A stretch of DNA of 64,000 bases from the NCBI RefSeq assembly GCF_003369925.1, contig NZ_LARY01000002.1:868001-932000 (forward strand), read 5' to 3'. This DNA is from Listeria kieliensis. GTDB taxonomy: Bacteria; Bacillota; Bacilli; Lactobacillales; Listeriaceae. Positions within the stretch are counted from its first letter, which is position 1. Each line of letters opens with the position of its first letter. Shown piece by piece: positions 1-8,554 of this stretch. The notes under the pieces are model-generated. The model saw only the letters and a list, made by a program, of their open reading frames with translations. It did not search any database and was not told where the DNA came from. The translations under genes were made by a program, and so were the position numbers.

Positions 1-538
1 CTTTCTCAGTACACGCTTCTGTCATTCCACCAATAATTCGTGGATTATAAATCATTTCATGCATGATATTACCTGGTAAAACACGTTCTGGACAATGTGC
101 TAGGAAAATATCTTCACCTACGCGAAATCCAGCTTTTTCAATCATGGGTTGAACAATATCTTCCATCGTCCGTGGTGCAATGGTTGATTCGACAACGACT
201 AAATTCCCTGGTTCTAAAATGGGGAGTATAGCTTCTAGAGCAGAAACTACGTATCGATCATCACAACTTCTAAATTCATCATTTCGATTAGGAGTTGGCA
301 CTGCAATAATAAATGCGTCTGCTTTACCTGGCTGTGTGGCAGCTTGAAACATCTCGTCTTGTAAAACCTGTTGAAATAATTCTTCTAGCCCAGCTTCTTC
401 GATATGGATTTGCCCACCATTTAACCGGTCAACAACATCTTGCTTTGTATCAATCCCACGTACTTTAATACCGTGCTTTGCAAATACAATCGAAGTTGGA
501 AGACCTATATAGCCTAACCCAATTACATTTACATTCAT
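1..538 (-). CDS. UDP-N-acetylmannosamine/UDP-glucose dehydrogenase family protein, N-terminal part
   Basis: This is the N-terminal 179 codons of an NAD-dependent nucleotide-sugar dehydrogenase; the rest lies beyond the left edge. The start is the ATG whose complement is at 536-538. The protein opens with the Rossmann motif GLGYIGLP at residues 7-14. It later has VVVESTIAPRT and the family signature AHCPERVLPGNI near residue 150, which resembles WecC-type UDP-ManNAc dehydrogenases more than UDP-glucose dehydrogenases. Such enzymes oxidise the C6 hydroxyl of a UDP-sugar to a uronic acid for wall polymer or capsule synthesis. The catalytic Cys region is off the window, so substrate is inferred. 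Confidence 0.85.
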   Translation of the reverse strand, partial: MNVNVIGLGYIGLPTSIVFAKHGIKVRGIDTKQDVVDRLNGGQIHIEEAGLEELFQQVLQDEMFQAATQPGKADAFIIAVPTPNRNDEFRSCDDRYVVSALEAILPILEPGNLVVVESTIAPRTMEDIVQPMIEKAGFRVGEDIFLAHCPERVLPGNIMHEMIYNPRIIGGMTEACTEK

Positions 539-558
539 TTAAAATCACCTTTCTGCCA

Positions 559-1185
559 TTATTTTTCTGGTACTGTAAGTTGCCATTGCGCCATTTTTTT
601 ACCTTGTGGAGCATAGTAAACAGTCACTGCTTTTACACTTGCAGGGATTTCATAGTAGCCTGTTCCTTTAAGAGTTTTTCCAGCAGGAATTGCATCACCA
701 AAATTACGAGCTTCCATAGAATAAGCTTCATATGTTTTGCCATTATCTCCTTCTACTAGAAAATCAAATGCGCTACGTCCCAAACTGTCTTTATCCGATG
801 TATTTTTAATCTCAAAAGAGACTTCAAGCATATTTTTCTTATCGGTAGACTGACCGAAACTTGTTTTAACACCTGTTACTTCAATATCAAAACCATCCGC
901 TGTTTCCACCTTTTTGTTTACTTCATTTTTTGTTGCTGTTTCGCTTGTTTTACTTTTCTTTGCTTCGTCTTTTGTTGCTGCTGTTTTATTTGCTTCCTCA
1001 TTCTTGGCTTCATTTTTTGTTGTTGTCTTTTTATCTACCTTTTTCTTTGTTTCAACTGTTTTTGTTGATTTATTTGTTTTCGTTTTTTCCTCTTTACTTG
1101 TATCTCCACTTGTTGAACAAGCAGTAAGTGAAACACTTAATAAGAGTGTTGAGATAATTAATATTACTTTTTTCAAATTCAGCAT
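559..1185 (-). CDS. DUF4352 lipoprotein
   Basis: A secreted lipoprotein of about 208 residues. The N-terminus is a lysine-containing signal peptide ending in the lipobox LTAC near residue 23, so the mature protein should be lipidated and held on the outer face of the membrane. Residues about 30-100 are a Lys/Thr/Glu/Ala-rich low-complexity linker. The C-terminal ~110 residues (VTGVKTSFGQS... then SFEIKNTSDKDS) look like the immunoglobulin-like DUF4352 domain. A TTG three codons upstream (1194) is an alternative start; neither has an ideally spaced ribosome site, and 1185 gives the standard signal peptide. Function is unknown. It lies just upstream, in transcript order, of the nucleotide-sugar dehydrogenase. 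Confidence 0.8.
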   Translation of the reverse strand: MLNLKKVILIISTLLLSVSLTACSTSGDTSKEEKTKTNKSTKTVETKKKVDKKTTTKNEAKNEEANKTAATKDEAKKSKTSETATKNEVNKKVETADGFDIEVTGVKTSFGQSTDKKNMLEVSFEIKNTSDKDSLGRSAFDFLVEGDNGKTYEAYSMEARNFGDAIPAGKTLKGTGYYEIPASVKAVTVYYAPQGKKMAQWQLTVPEK

Positions 1186-1288
1186 TCCTTTCAAAATTCC
1201 AAATTCCGTCTATTTATTTTAATTCTATAGCCTTTTAGTTGCTTGAAAATAAATAATCTAGTTTTATAAATCAGGATAAAATCTGGCT

Positions 1289-1320
1289 AGGAAAAGCTCA
1301 TCCAATCACGAGCTTTTCCT
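1289..1320 (-). terminator. Weak hairpin after the secreted repeat protein
   Basis: An 11-bp inverted repeat (AGGAAAAGCTC / GAGCTTTTCCT) lies 40 nt beyond the stop of the secreted repeat protein. No good T-tract follows on the minus strand, so termination is uncertain. Confidence 0.45.
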
Positions 1321-1360
1321 GCCATCATTTATTGTGTTATAACTTGTTTAAACACGACTG

Positions 1361-3193
1361 TTAATTAGTAAGAGTTACTGTTTTAGTATCAAGAAGAGCA
1401 CCATCTGGATCATAAGCCTTCATTTGCACTTTTTGACTAGAGCTTGTTACTTTACCATAAGCATAGAATGAGTATGTTCCGTCAGCGTTTAACTTAGCTG
1501 CTTTATACTCTTTTCCATCAACTACCATAGTAACCATCGAAACATCGCCTTTAAAAGTTCCATATACATAGCTTTCTTTGTTTACTTTGTATGGCTTATC
1601 AACAGTGATGCTACCTTTATAAGGTACTTTTTCTTTGATAGCAGTACCAGTAGCTGTTGCTAGGGCATTTCCTTTTGCATCATAAGAAGTGATTGTGAAT
1701 TTACCAGGAGTTACAACGTTACCATGTGCATAGAATTTGTAAGTTCCATCAGCTTTCACAGTACCACCTTTGAATGTCTTACCAGATGCGTCAGTTACAG
1801 TAAAGTAAGCAACATTTCCTTCATACGTACCAGTAATGTTACTGTCTTTTCCAATGACGAAATCAGTAGTTGTTAATTTGTTTTCTTTAACAGTTACAGT
1901 AATTGTTTTAGTTGCAGTATTACCATTCTTGTCTGTTACACTGTAAGTTACTTTATATTTACCAGGTTTAGTATTGTCCACAGTGTTTTCAATAACTTTG
2001 ATGCTTGAAGTAATATCGTTACCATCTTTATCTGTTGCTGTTACACCTTTTTTAGGGTCAAAGTCTTCTTTTACAAAGATTTCTTTGTCAGATGCATTGA
2101 TCACTGGTTTGTCAGCTGGGTTTCTGTCTTTAACAGTTACTGTAATCGTTTTGTTTACAGTATTTCCATCTTTATCAACTACGCTGTAAGTTACTTTGTA
2201 GTCACCAGGTTTAGATGTATCAACAGTGTTCTCAGTAACTTTGATGCTTGAAGTAATATCGCTACCATCTTTATCTGTTGCTGTTACACCTTCCATAGGA
2301 TCAAACTTGTCACCTACAACTAGTTCTTTATCAGACGCATTGATTACTGCTTTTTCGTCTGCAGGATCTGTTGGCGCGTTTTTCCATTCTAGTTCTTTAA
2401 CTGCAGCATTTAGACTTCCGCCACCGATCGCAAGACCGCGATCTGGTTTCTCATTTGATTTCGTTTTGATTGTATATTTATCTTGTTTTGGAATTTGCTT
2501 ACCAGTGTCTCTTGACCATTTACCAATGTTGATATTCAAATCTTGTGTAGTCCATAAAGCTGAAAGAGTTCCATCATAACGAGCTGTACGATATGTCAAT
2601 GTGTTAGATTTTTTATCATAAACAAGACCATCATCATACTCTTTTCCTTTCATGAAAGAAAGTGGGTTCTTATATTCGTGTTGCTCATTTTTAACTAAAA
2701 TATCCTTGCCATTGTAGAAGTTTATCTCGTTAAGACCATATCTTTCACGAGACCATCCCCACCATCCTTCGTCAATCGTCGTTGTCCGGGAGACACTACC
2801 TTCAATATATTCATTCCAATTTGGAGTTTCGAAAAACTCTTTGAATGCATTGTCAAAAACAATGTTATTATATTGACGCATTTTTTCTACTGCAGTAGAT
2901 GATGACATTGCTGTCCACCCATGCGTATAAATGTTCAGGTAGTCACCATCAAATGATGTTGTACCCAAGTTTCTTTTCTTGTTATCAAACTCCGCATCGT
3001 ATGGTAAGCTGGCAAGTCGTGCTGCCTTTTCATCATCAACATTTGCTTCTTTGCTTGCTACTGTAGCCTCACCTTGTTGTTTATTAGCATTTTGTACTTC
3101 TTCTGCAAAAGCAGGTTGTGCAACAACCCCACCTAATTGGAATGCACAAGTTGCGATCGCAACTGCTGCATACAACTTTTTCTTCTTCGTCAT
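1361..3193 (-). CDS. Secreted protein with tandem DUF5011 and Listeria-type Ig-like repeats
   Basis: A 610-residue exported protein with a Sec signal peptide (TKKKK then a hydrophobic stretch ending near AFAEE, residues 1-31). Residues about 55-250 form a Trp/Tyr-rich globular region that I do not recognise. Two tandem DUF5011-like bacterial Ig domains follow (about 280-355 and 365-440), each ending in the TYSVxDKxGNTxxKTITVTVK pattern. After them come two Ig-like modules near 445-525 and 530-610, with the motif KADGTYKFYAHGNV or NADGTYSFYAYGKV. That module is common in Listeria secreted proteins. There is no LPXTG motif, transmembrane anchor, GW or LysM domain, so the protein is probably released. 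The role is unknown; adhesion or toxin-like roles are guesses. Confidence 0.85.
   Translation of the reverse strand: MTKKKKLYAAVAIATCAFQLGGVVAQPAFAEEVQNANKQQGEATVASKEANVDDEKAARLASLPYDAEFDNKKRNLGTTSFDGDYLNIYTHGWTAMSSSTAVEKMRQYNNIVFDNAFKEFFETPNWNEYIEGSVSRTTTIDEGWWGWSRERYGLNEINFYNGKDILVKNEQHEYKNPLSFMKGKEYDDGLVYDKKSNTLTYRTARYDGTLSALWTTQDLNINIGKWSRDTGKQIPKQDKYTIKTKSNEKPDRGLAIGGGSLNAAVKELEWKNAPTDPADEKAVINASDKELVVGDKFDPMEGVTATDKDGSDITSSIKVTENTVDTSKPGDYKVTYSVVDKDGNTVNKTITVTVKDRNPADKPVINASDKEIFVKEDFDPKKGVTATDKDGNDITSSIKVIENTVDNTKPGKYKVTYSVTDKNGNTATKTITVTVKENKLTTTDFVIGKDSNITGTYEGNVAYFTVTDASGKTFKGGTVKADGTYKFYAHGNVVTPGKFTITSYDAKGNALATATGTAIKEKVPYKGSITVDKPYKVNKESYVYGTFKGDVSMVTMVVDGKEYKAAKLNADGTYSFYAYGKVTSSSQKVQMKAYDPDGALLDTKTVTLTN
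1860..2340 (-). repeat. Tandem DUF5011 coding repeat
   Basis: Two adjacent coding segments of about 220-230 bp are visibly alike at DNA level (for example the shared stretch around 1990-2050 and 2230-2290, both containing GTAACTTTGATGCTTGAAGTAATATC-like sequence). They encode the two Ig-like domains and are a likely site of repeat-number variation. Confidence 0.75.
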
Positions 3194-3724
3194 TATTCGT
3201 CTCCTTTAAATTGAATTTTTTAGTAAAGCTGATTTCCCACTAAACTTAAGATAGTAATTTGTGAATAAACCACATCCAGTTATAAAAATAAATCGTTAAC
3301 GAAAGTTTAAGTTTAGCTGGCTCATCAACTCAACGAAACTTAGTATAAAGCGAAAACACCACTTAAAAAAATCAAAAAACAGTATATAAAATTTCACTTT
3401 TTGCGCGAACATGACACTTATTTGACACTCTGAAAAAGAAAACGTTTTCCTGTTACCATATATTTTCTAAAGAAACAAGCATAAATAAGTGGATTAAAAA
3501 CCTATTTTTGTTTTTATCTAGTTTCCTAAAAGTACTTTTATCAAGCATATTCGCTTTCTTTTTATCCTTTAAAAGCCTTTTTCTATGAGACACACATATC
3601 TTCCTTTCAAATTTATTTGCTTTTCTATATTTAATTATCTACGAGAGAAAAATTTGTTTAGTAAAAAACTTAGATATATAGGAATTTAATAGATAGAAAA
3701 AACGCCTATATATGGAAAGAAAAA
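3194..3724. other. AT-rich intergenic region upstream of the secreted repeat protein
   Basis: No credible gene on either strand. The segment contains the 5' leader of the secreted repeat protein (AAAGGAGACGAAT ribosome site) and a cre-like palindrome GAAAACGTTTTC at about 3438-3449 that misses both outer cre positions. Long poly-A/T runs dominate the rest. Confidence 0.5.
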
Positions 3725-3749
3725 ATCCGATCAGAAATTCTGATCGGAT
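3725..3749. terminator. Second hairpin downstream of narK
   Basis: A near-perfect palindrome with 12-bp arms (ATCCGATCAGAA / TTCTGATCGGAT), flanked by A and T runs, that could terminate in either direction. It follows the parS-containing terminator of narK by about 15 nt. Confidence 0.7.
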
Positions 3750-3762
3750 AAAAAGCCATAAA

Positions 3763-3797
3763 AAAGAGACGGTTTCACGTGAAACCGTCTCTTTTAC
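3763..3797 (-). terminator. narK terminator whose stem contains a parS-like core
   Basis: A long perfect inverted repeat AAAAGAGACGGTTTC.../...GAAACCGTCTCTTTT lies directly after the narK stop with a T-tract in the minus direction. Its centre (3771-3786) is GGTTTCACGTGAAACC, identical to the ParB site parS at the central 14 positions. Confidence 0.85.
3771..3786. other. parS: Near-consensus parS site
   Basis: The sequence is GGTTTCACGTGAAACC. It matches the Bacillus/Listeria parS consensus TGTTNCACGTGAAACA at 14 of 16 positions, with only the outermost pair changed. It lies inside the narK terminator stem, so the match might come partly from the palindrome of the terminator. Confidence 0.55.
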
Positions 3798-3804
3798 AAT
3801 TGTA

Positions 3805-4983
3805 TTAAGAATTTTGATAGTTTGCTTTTGGTCTTAGATATACTGCCCAAACGACAATTAAACAAATGACCGCGAATAGTCCTAAGAAAACAAATCCCAA
3901 TGAAAAGGAACCCGTTGCATCTTTAATCGCTCCAAGCGCAAGCGGTGGGAAGAACCCACCAAGGCCACCTGCGGCCCCAACAAATCCAGTAACAGCTCCT
4001 GTATTTCCAGCTGAAACCATCGGAACCATCTTGAAAACAACGCCATTACCAATTCCAATTGCAAGTGCTGTCAAGAAAATACAGCCTGTGAAAATAACAA
4101 AATTTTGAAGCAACAATGCCATCACAAACGCAAAAACGATCACAAGTCCAAACAGTCCCGTTAAAATCTTAGTTGGATTTGCTTTGTCCGCAACAACACC
4201 GCCGATCGGACGCATTAACGTAGCAACCGCCGCAAAGGCCGCTGAAACAAGCCCCGCATTCACAGGATTCATCAAGAACTGATCGGACATAAAGGCTGGC
4301 AAGTAGTTACTAAGCGCGACAAAAGCCCCGAACGTCAAGAAATAAAACAGCGATAAAAACCAAGTATTCTTGTCTTTAACAACAGATAATTGCTGCCCGA
4401 GTGTCTTTTTCTCCGCTGCGATTGGCATTTCTTTCGCGAATAAACTGAAGAGAACAATGATAACAAGAAGCGCGATGATGAGCGAATAATAAATCCAATC
4501 AAATCCCCAAGAGTTGTTAATTTGCGGAATAATCAGGCCTGCAAGTGCATTCCCGATGTTCCCCATTCCGGCAATTCCAAGGATGAGTCCTTGTTTTTCT
4601 GGCGGGAACCAAGCCGAAACATACGAAATCGCGATGGCAAATGTTGTTCCCGCCATTCCAAGGAAAAGTGCCAATAAAATGAGTAGTGGAAATGAAGAAA
4701 CATGTGGAACAAAAATAAGTGGAATAATGATGAAAAGCATTGTTCCGATGTATACTTTCTTTCCGCCGATTCGGTCACTGAGAATCCCCATTGGAATTCG
4801 CATGACGGAACCGAGTAAAACTGGCGTTGCGATCATTAAGCTTTTTTGCGATGCTGAAAGTCCAAAGTCAGAGGCAATTTGATTGGCAACAGGCGACAAG
4901 CATGCCCACACCATGAATGAAATCGCCATTGCAACTGTAGCAAAAATGAGTGCCGTGATTGCATCTTTTTTTGAGTAATTCAT
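3805..4983 (-). CDS. narK: Nitrate/nitrite transporter (NarK/NarT type, MFS)
   Basis: A 392-residue major facilitator protein with about 12 membrane segments. The loop motif RIPMGILSDRIGGKK follows segment 2. The nitrate/nitrite porter signature is present twice, as GIAGMGNIGNAL (first half) and GFVGAAGGLGGF (second half). It should import nitrate and/or export nitrite for the neighbouring respiratory nitrate reductase. The start chosen is the third possible Met (complement of 4981-4983), because AAAGGGG lies 8 nt upstream; the earlier starts sit on or before this ribosome site. It has its own promoter region with an NreC-type box and closes the nar-nre gene block. Confidence 0.92.
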   Translation of the reverse strand: MNYSKKDAITALIFATVAMAISFMVWACLSPVANQIASDFGLSASQKSLMIATPVLLGSVMRIPMGILSDRIGGKKVYIGTMLFIIIPLIFVPHVSSFPLLILLALFLGMAGTTFAIAISYVSAWFPPEKQGLILGIAGMGNIGNALAGLIIPQINNSWGFDWIYYSLIIALLVIIVLFSLFAKEMPIAAEKKTLGQQLSVVKDKNTWFLSLFYFLTFGAFVALSNYLPAFMSDQFLMNPVNAGLVSAAFAAVATLMRPIGGVVADKANPTKILTGLFGLVIVFAFVMALLLQNFVIFTGCIFLTALAIGIGNGVVFKMVPMVSAGNTGAVTGFVGAAGGLGGFFPPLALGAIKDATGSFSLGFVFLGLFAVICLIVVWAVYLRPKANYQNS

Positions 4984-5017
4984 TTTCATATCCCCTTTAA
5001 CGGTTTTATACACTACT

Positions 5018-5061
5018 ATGATAGTCTTTTCACAATCAAAGCACTATTAGGGAAATACCTA
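5018..5061 (-). promoter_or_regulatory. narK promoter with NreC-type box
   Basis: On the minus strand the sequence TAGGTATTTCCCTA (5048-5061) matches the staphylococcal NreC palindrome TAGGGN4CCCTA with one mismatch. Exactly 24 nt downstream is TATCAT (5018-5023), a plausible -10. The narG promoter has the same layout and the same 24-nt distance, which supports both calls. Binding by NreC is inferred from staphylococci. Confidence 0.7.
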
Positions 5062-5091
5062 AAAAAAGATATTGCCCGGCGGCAATATCTT

Positions 5092-5742
5092 TTACAAATC
5101 AATCAAATTTTTCTTAATCGCGTAATGCACTAAGTCCGTGCGTTTTTCAAAGCCAAGTTTATGCATAATGCTCGTTTTATGCGCCTCGACCGTCTTCACT
5201 GATACGAAGAGTTTCTCGGCGATTTCTTTATTTCCATATCCGAGCGCGATAAGTGGCAGAATTTCCTGCTCGCGCTTCGATAAGAGCTCATATGAATTAA
5301 TTTTTTCATCGATTTCGTTTTTCGTCAAAAATTCGCGGACAAGCGCCGGTGCCACACTCGGATGGATATAAACACCGCCTGCGTAAACCGCTCGGATTGC
5401 TTCAAGCATTTCTTCATCATAGGCATTTTTCAGCAAGTATCCGGATGCGCCTATTTTGAGTGCCCGAAAAAGGTATTCTTCATCGTCGTGCATTGTCATA
5501 ATCAACACTTTGACTTTCTTGTCGAGTTCCTTGATTTTTTTCGTCGTCACAAGTCCATTTTCGCCCGGCGGCATGCTAAGATCCATCAAAATCACGTCAA
5601 TTTCGTTTTGCTCAAGCTTCATCATCGCCTCTAACCCGTCAGCCGCATCGCAAACCACTTGCATGTCAGACTGCGCATTGATGATGTACGATAATCCTCT
5701 TCTCACAACAACATGATCATCCACAACCATGATTCGAATCAC
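5092..5742 (-). CDS. nreC: Response regulator NreC (NarL/LuxR family)
   Basis: A 216-residue two-component regulator. The receiver domain (1-120) has the acidic pair D8/D9, the phospho-acceptor Asp54 in ILMDLSMP, and Thr/Lys positions in the usual places. The LuxR-type helix-turn-helix (about 150-212) includes LSKREQEILPLIA and the recognition helix VSVKTVEAHKTSI. Its start overlaps the nreB stop by 4 nt (ATGA), implying translational coupling. In staphylococci phosphorylated NreC activates nar, nir and narT transcription when oxygen is low and nitrate present; the same role is inferred here from conserved gene order and from boxes upstream of narG and narK. Confidence 0.92.
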   Translation of the reverse strand: MIRIMVVDDHVVVRRGLSYIINAQSDMQVVCDAADGLEAMMKLEQNEIDVILMDLSMPPGENGLVTTKKIKELDKKVKVLIMTMHDDEEYLFRALKIGASGYLLKNAYDEEMLEAIRAVYAGGVYIHPSVAPALVREFLTKNEIDEKINSYELLSKREQEILPLIALGYGNKEIAEKLFVSVKTVEAHKTSIMHKLGFEKRTDLVHYAIKKNLIDL

Positions 5743-6779
5743 CCGACTTCAACTCCTACTCTAGCAATCACTTCTGTTCCTTTTCCGTATTCCGAATGAA
5801 TTTCACAAGTGCCACCACAAAGCTCAACGCGCTCTTTCATATTCATCAAGCCAAGACCTGAACCTTTAATTTCAATATCTTCCGTTGAAAAACCACGACC
5901 GTCATCGATCACTTCAAGAATTAAAACCTCATCTTTCCTCCGCAAAGTTACCACAATATCGTCAATATCCGCATACTTAGCAGCGTTTAACAGCGCTTCT
6001 TGGGCTACACGGTAAAGCGTCGTCTCAATAAATGGGTCAAACCGCGCGTTTTGAATATCAGAAATCAGTGCGACTTCCACGCCAAATATCTGCTCGTAAC
6101 GCTTGCAGTAAGATTTGAGTGCCGAATACAAACCAAGATCATCCAAAGCCGCCGGACGCAAATCCACCGCCATGTTCCGAATATCACTTAAGATATTGGC
6201 TACATACGTTTCAACGCCATCCATTTGCTCATCAAACGACGTACCTTTTTCCATATATTTCAGTTTTCTGACTTCCATCAGCGCACTATAAAGTTCTTGC
6301 GCAATTCCATCATGAAGCTCACGGGAAAGCTTTTTTCGCTCCGCCTCATGGGCATTCATCACATACTTCGTGAGCATTGATTTTTGCAGCTCTTTCGCCG
6401 TTTCTTGTTGCTCCGTTAAATTGCGTAGCGATAGAACGCCAATATGACTCTCTTCATCTAATATCGTAAAACTGGCGCTATAAGGCACCTCTTTTCCATC
6501 TGAACTCGTCAAATAAATTTGAAAGGATTCACCATTTTTTCGCCCTTTGATTCGACAATTGGCGCAAGTATGCTCTTCTTCATAAGACATGCAGCCGCGG
6601 CAAATCTGACAAAAATTCTTGATTTGCTGCCAGTCGATCGCCGTGCCTCGCTCAAATAGTTCCTCGGCGATGCGATTTTGCTTAATGACTTTCTGATTCT
6701 TATCCATGATAAAAATAGCATCACTCGTTTTTTCAAAAAAAAGATCAACTAAATGAGGATGGTTCGCAAATGCAGTCAA
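5739..6779 (-). CDS. nreB: Oxygen-sensing histidine kinase NreB
   Basis: A 346-residue cytoplasmic sensor kinase without membrane segments. The N-terminal PAS domain carries Cys57, Cys60, Cys72 and Cys75, with the same 3-12-3 spacing as the oxygen-labile [4Fe-4S] ligands of S. carnosus NreB; an extra Cys63 lies between. The HisKA_3 dimerisation region has the phospho-acceptor in SRELHDGIAQ (about residue 160). The C-terminal ATPase has DDGRGF and GSGLGLMNMKERV. Anaerobically the cluster-bearing kinase should autophosphorylate and pass phosphate to NreC. It sits 1 nt after nreA and overlaps nreC by 4 nt. Confidence 0.93.
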   Translation of the reverse strand: MTAFANHPHLVDLFFEKTSDAIFIMDKNQKVIKQNRIAEELFERGTAIDWQQIKNFCQICRGCMSYEEEHTCANCRIKGRKNGESFQIYLTSSDGKEVPYSASFTILDEESHIGVLSLRNLTEQQETAKELQKSMLTKYVMNAHEAERKKLSRELHDGIAQELYSALMEVRKLKYMEKGTSFDEQMDGVETYVANILSDIRNMAVDLRPAALDDLGLYSALKSYCKRYEQIFGVEVALISDIQNARFDPFIETTLYRVAQEALLNAAKYADIDDIVVTLRRKDEVLILEVIDDGRGFSTEDIEIKGSGLGLMNMKERVELCGGTCEIHSEYGKGTEVIARVGVEVG

Positions 6780-6780
6780 G

Positions 6781-7242
6781 CTAATCTTCCTTTCTTTGCA
6801 TGAATTGAAGCAAATAAGGCGAAAGCTTTTCCGCTACCGCGTCCATTTGCTGTTTGATTCGTTCGTCCATCACAGTCTCTTTCCGGTAGCCTCCAAGAAA
6901 AATCGCCAAAACTTCCTGCTCCACAAGAATAGGGATGGCCACAATCGAAACGAGATTTTCCATAATCGCAATCGGAAACTGCGACAAGTCCTCAACTTCT
7001 TCCCTTAGATTCTGAATCGACATGGCCCGCCCCGTCTTCCAAACGATGCCGGCAATGCCTTTTCCATTTTGCAACACGATTTTCTGATAGCGATTATTCC
7101 GATTTCCAGAAGCAAATAACCACTTGATTTCCTTCACGCTCGTTTCGCTCGTATCTAGCGCGATTCCAAGGAAATCTACACCCAAATCAAGACGTGCTTC
7201 AATTAAATAGTCCGTTATTTCATGTTTTAGCTGCCCTTCCAT
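6781..7242 (-). CDS. nreA: Nitrate-binding GAF protein NreA
   Basis: A 153-residue single GAF-domain protein (YKIVLQNGKGIAGIVWKTGRA in the centre). In staphylococci NreA binds nitrate and restrains NreB, so nitrate and low oxygen are sensed together. The ATG at 7242 is chosen because GGAGG lies 10 nt upstream; a longer reading would add 11 unsupported residues. It is the first gene of nreABC, 36 nt after narI and probably co-transcribed with nar. Function is assigned from fold and gene order. Confidence 0.85.
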   Translation of the reverse strand: MEGQLKHEITDYLIEARLDLGVDFLGIALDTSETSVKEIKWLFASGNRNNRYQKIVLQNGKGIAGIVWKTGRAMSIQNLREEVEDLSQFPIAIMENLVSIVAIPILVEQEVLAIFLGGYRKETVMDERIKQQMDAVAEKLSPYLLQFMQRKED

Positions 7243-7311
7243 TTTTCCGAATCCTCCATGAACTGATACTATCACTATAACGCAATTTAACTGAAAAAAA
7301 CAGCTAGATTA

Positions 7312-7989
7312 TCAAGAAGGATTTTTACGATAAATGATGTAGCGCCGCTTCAAATAACTAAGCGGAACACTCCACGCATGAACGAGCCGCGTATAAGGAA
7401 ATAACCCGAAAATCACGAAAGCACTCAAAATGTGTAGCTTAAACAAAACTGGAACGTGCACCATCAAGCTCGCATCTGGCCGGAACAAGAACAGCTGCCG
7501 AAACCAAATCGAAATCGATTCTCGGTAATCGAACCCCGGGATTTCTTGCGTCCCAAAAAGTGTGCTACTCATCCCAAGAAGGACGGTCAAAAGGAGCGTC
7601 ACGTTCACGATAATATCGCCCGCCGAACTGATTTTGCGAACGCTTGGATTCGAGAGACGCCGAAACGTTAGCAAGAACATCCCAACAAACGTCATCACGC
7701 CGAAAATGCTACCGATCCCGACTGCAAAAATGTGGTAAACATGTTCGCTAATCCCGAGCGCCGCCGTCCACGATTCTGGAATCACGAGCCCAACAAAATG
7801 CCCGCCGATCACAAAAATAATCCCAATGTGAAACAAGAGACTGCCGATCATCAGTTGTTTTTTCTCAAGCATCTCGCTCGACTTCGCCGTCACACTAAAC
7901 TGATCGTAGCGATAGCGGAAAATGTGACCGACAATAAAACTCGCAAGAACCAAGTACGGGACAATGACCCACAAAAATTCATTCCACAT
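7312..7989 (-). CDS. narI: Respiratory nitrate reductase gamma subunit (cytochrome b)
   Basis: A 225-residue membrane protein with five predicted helices. It contains the paired histidines expected to bind two b-haems (for example FHIGIIFVIGGHFVG and FKLHILSAF). NarI oxidises menaquinol at the membrane and passes electrons to NarH. The start ATG at 7989 has GGAGG 9 nt upstream, and it overlaps the end of narJ by 11 nt, as expected for a translationally coupled narGHJI operon. The longer open frame upstream overlaps narJ without support. Confidence 0.93.
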   Translation of the reverse strand: MWNEFLWVIVPYLVLASFIVGHIFRYRYDQFSVTAKSSEMLEKKQLMIGSLLFHIGIIFVIGGHFVGLVIPESWTAALGISEHVYHIFAVGIGSIFGVMTFVGMFLLTFRRLSNPSVRKISSAGDIIVNVTLLLTVLLGMSSTLFGTQEIPGFDYRESISIWFRQLFLFRPDASLMVHVPVLFKLHILSAFVIFGLFPYTRLVHAWSVPLSYLKRRYIIYRKNPS

Positions 7990-8554
7990 ACTGAGAGCCC
8001 TCCTTCTGCAAAAGACAAGCCTTAAGTTCCACGCGGACTGCATCAACCAAGTACTGATACGGATTTCCCTCTTCTTTCAAGTTTTGCAATAAAAAGTAAG
8101 TGCCGTCTTCCATCACGCCAAACAGCACCTCTAAATCCTGCACTCGTTCATCTTGAAACCAGTCGCCAGCCTCAAAAAACTCAAGCATCAAGGGTAGAAA
8201 ATCTGTCAGCTCAGCATCCACCGCAAGCAGCCCAAACATTTCATATAAAAACTTCAATTTTGAAAGCATCTGCCCACGTTCTCGCGCATCTTCAAATTTG
8301 TAAAACGTCATATAAAGCGATAATTTTTTGGTAAAATCAAAACTGTCCGTGTAAAACTGCTGCAACTCAAAGAGGCTTTTCATTTCAATTTCCTGCCAAA
8401 AGCGGAGAAGGAGATCCCTTGTTTCCGCTTCAGCAGCATCTAGTTCCGATCCAAGATAGGCTTCATTCATATACAGTTTATCCGGATAATCAAACAGACT
8501 TGATAGTTTGCCAAATACCGGTCGTTTTTCATTTAAAACAGCTGCATTAATCAC
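7979..8554 (-). CDS. narJ: Nitrate reductase assembly chaperone NarJ
   Basis: A 191-residue TorD/NarJ-family chaperone that holds NarG during molybdenum cofactor insertion and membrane docking. The sequence is acidic and helical (LSSLFDYPDKLY near the start, then FYTDSFDFTKKLSLYMTFYKFEDARERGQ), typical of the family. I place the start at a GTG whose complement is 8552-8554; GGAGG lies 8 nt before it inside the last codons of narH. Thus narH and narJ overlap by 8 nt. A longer frame would extend far into narH and has no ribosome site of its own. Confidence 0.9.
   Translation of the reverse strand: MINAAVLNEKRPVFGKLSSLFDYPDKLYMNEAYLGSELDAAEAETRDLLLRFWQEIEMKSLFELQQFYTDSFDFTKKLSLYMTFYKFEDARERGQMLSKLKFLYEMFGLLAVDAELTDFLPLMLEFFEAGDWFQDERVQDLEVLFGVMEDGTYFLLQNLKEEGNPYQYLVDAVRVELKACLLQKEGSQYVE

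Noticed and set aside
914-1222. Plus-strand frames opposite the DUF4352 lipoprotein
   Set aside because: Phe/Leu/Ser-rich shadows of the Lys/Thr-rich linker on the other strand, without ribosome sites.
3290-3310. PrfA-box-like TTAACGAAAGTTTAA
   Set aside because: Does not keep the TTAACANNTGTTAA core, and no virulence-type gene follows.
3437-3450. cre-like CcpA site upstream of the secreted repeat protein
   Set aside because: Only the palindromic core GAAAACGTTTTC fits; both outer consensus positions fail and the distance to the gene (about 250 bp) is large.
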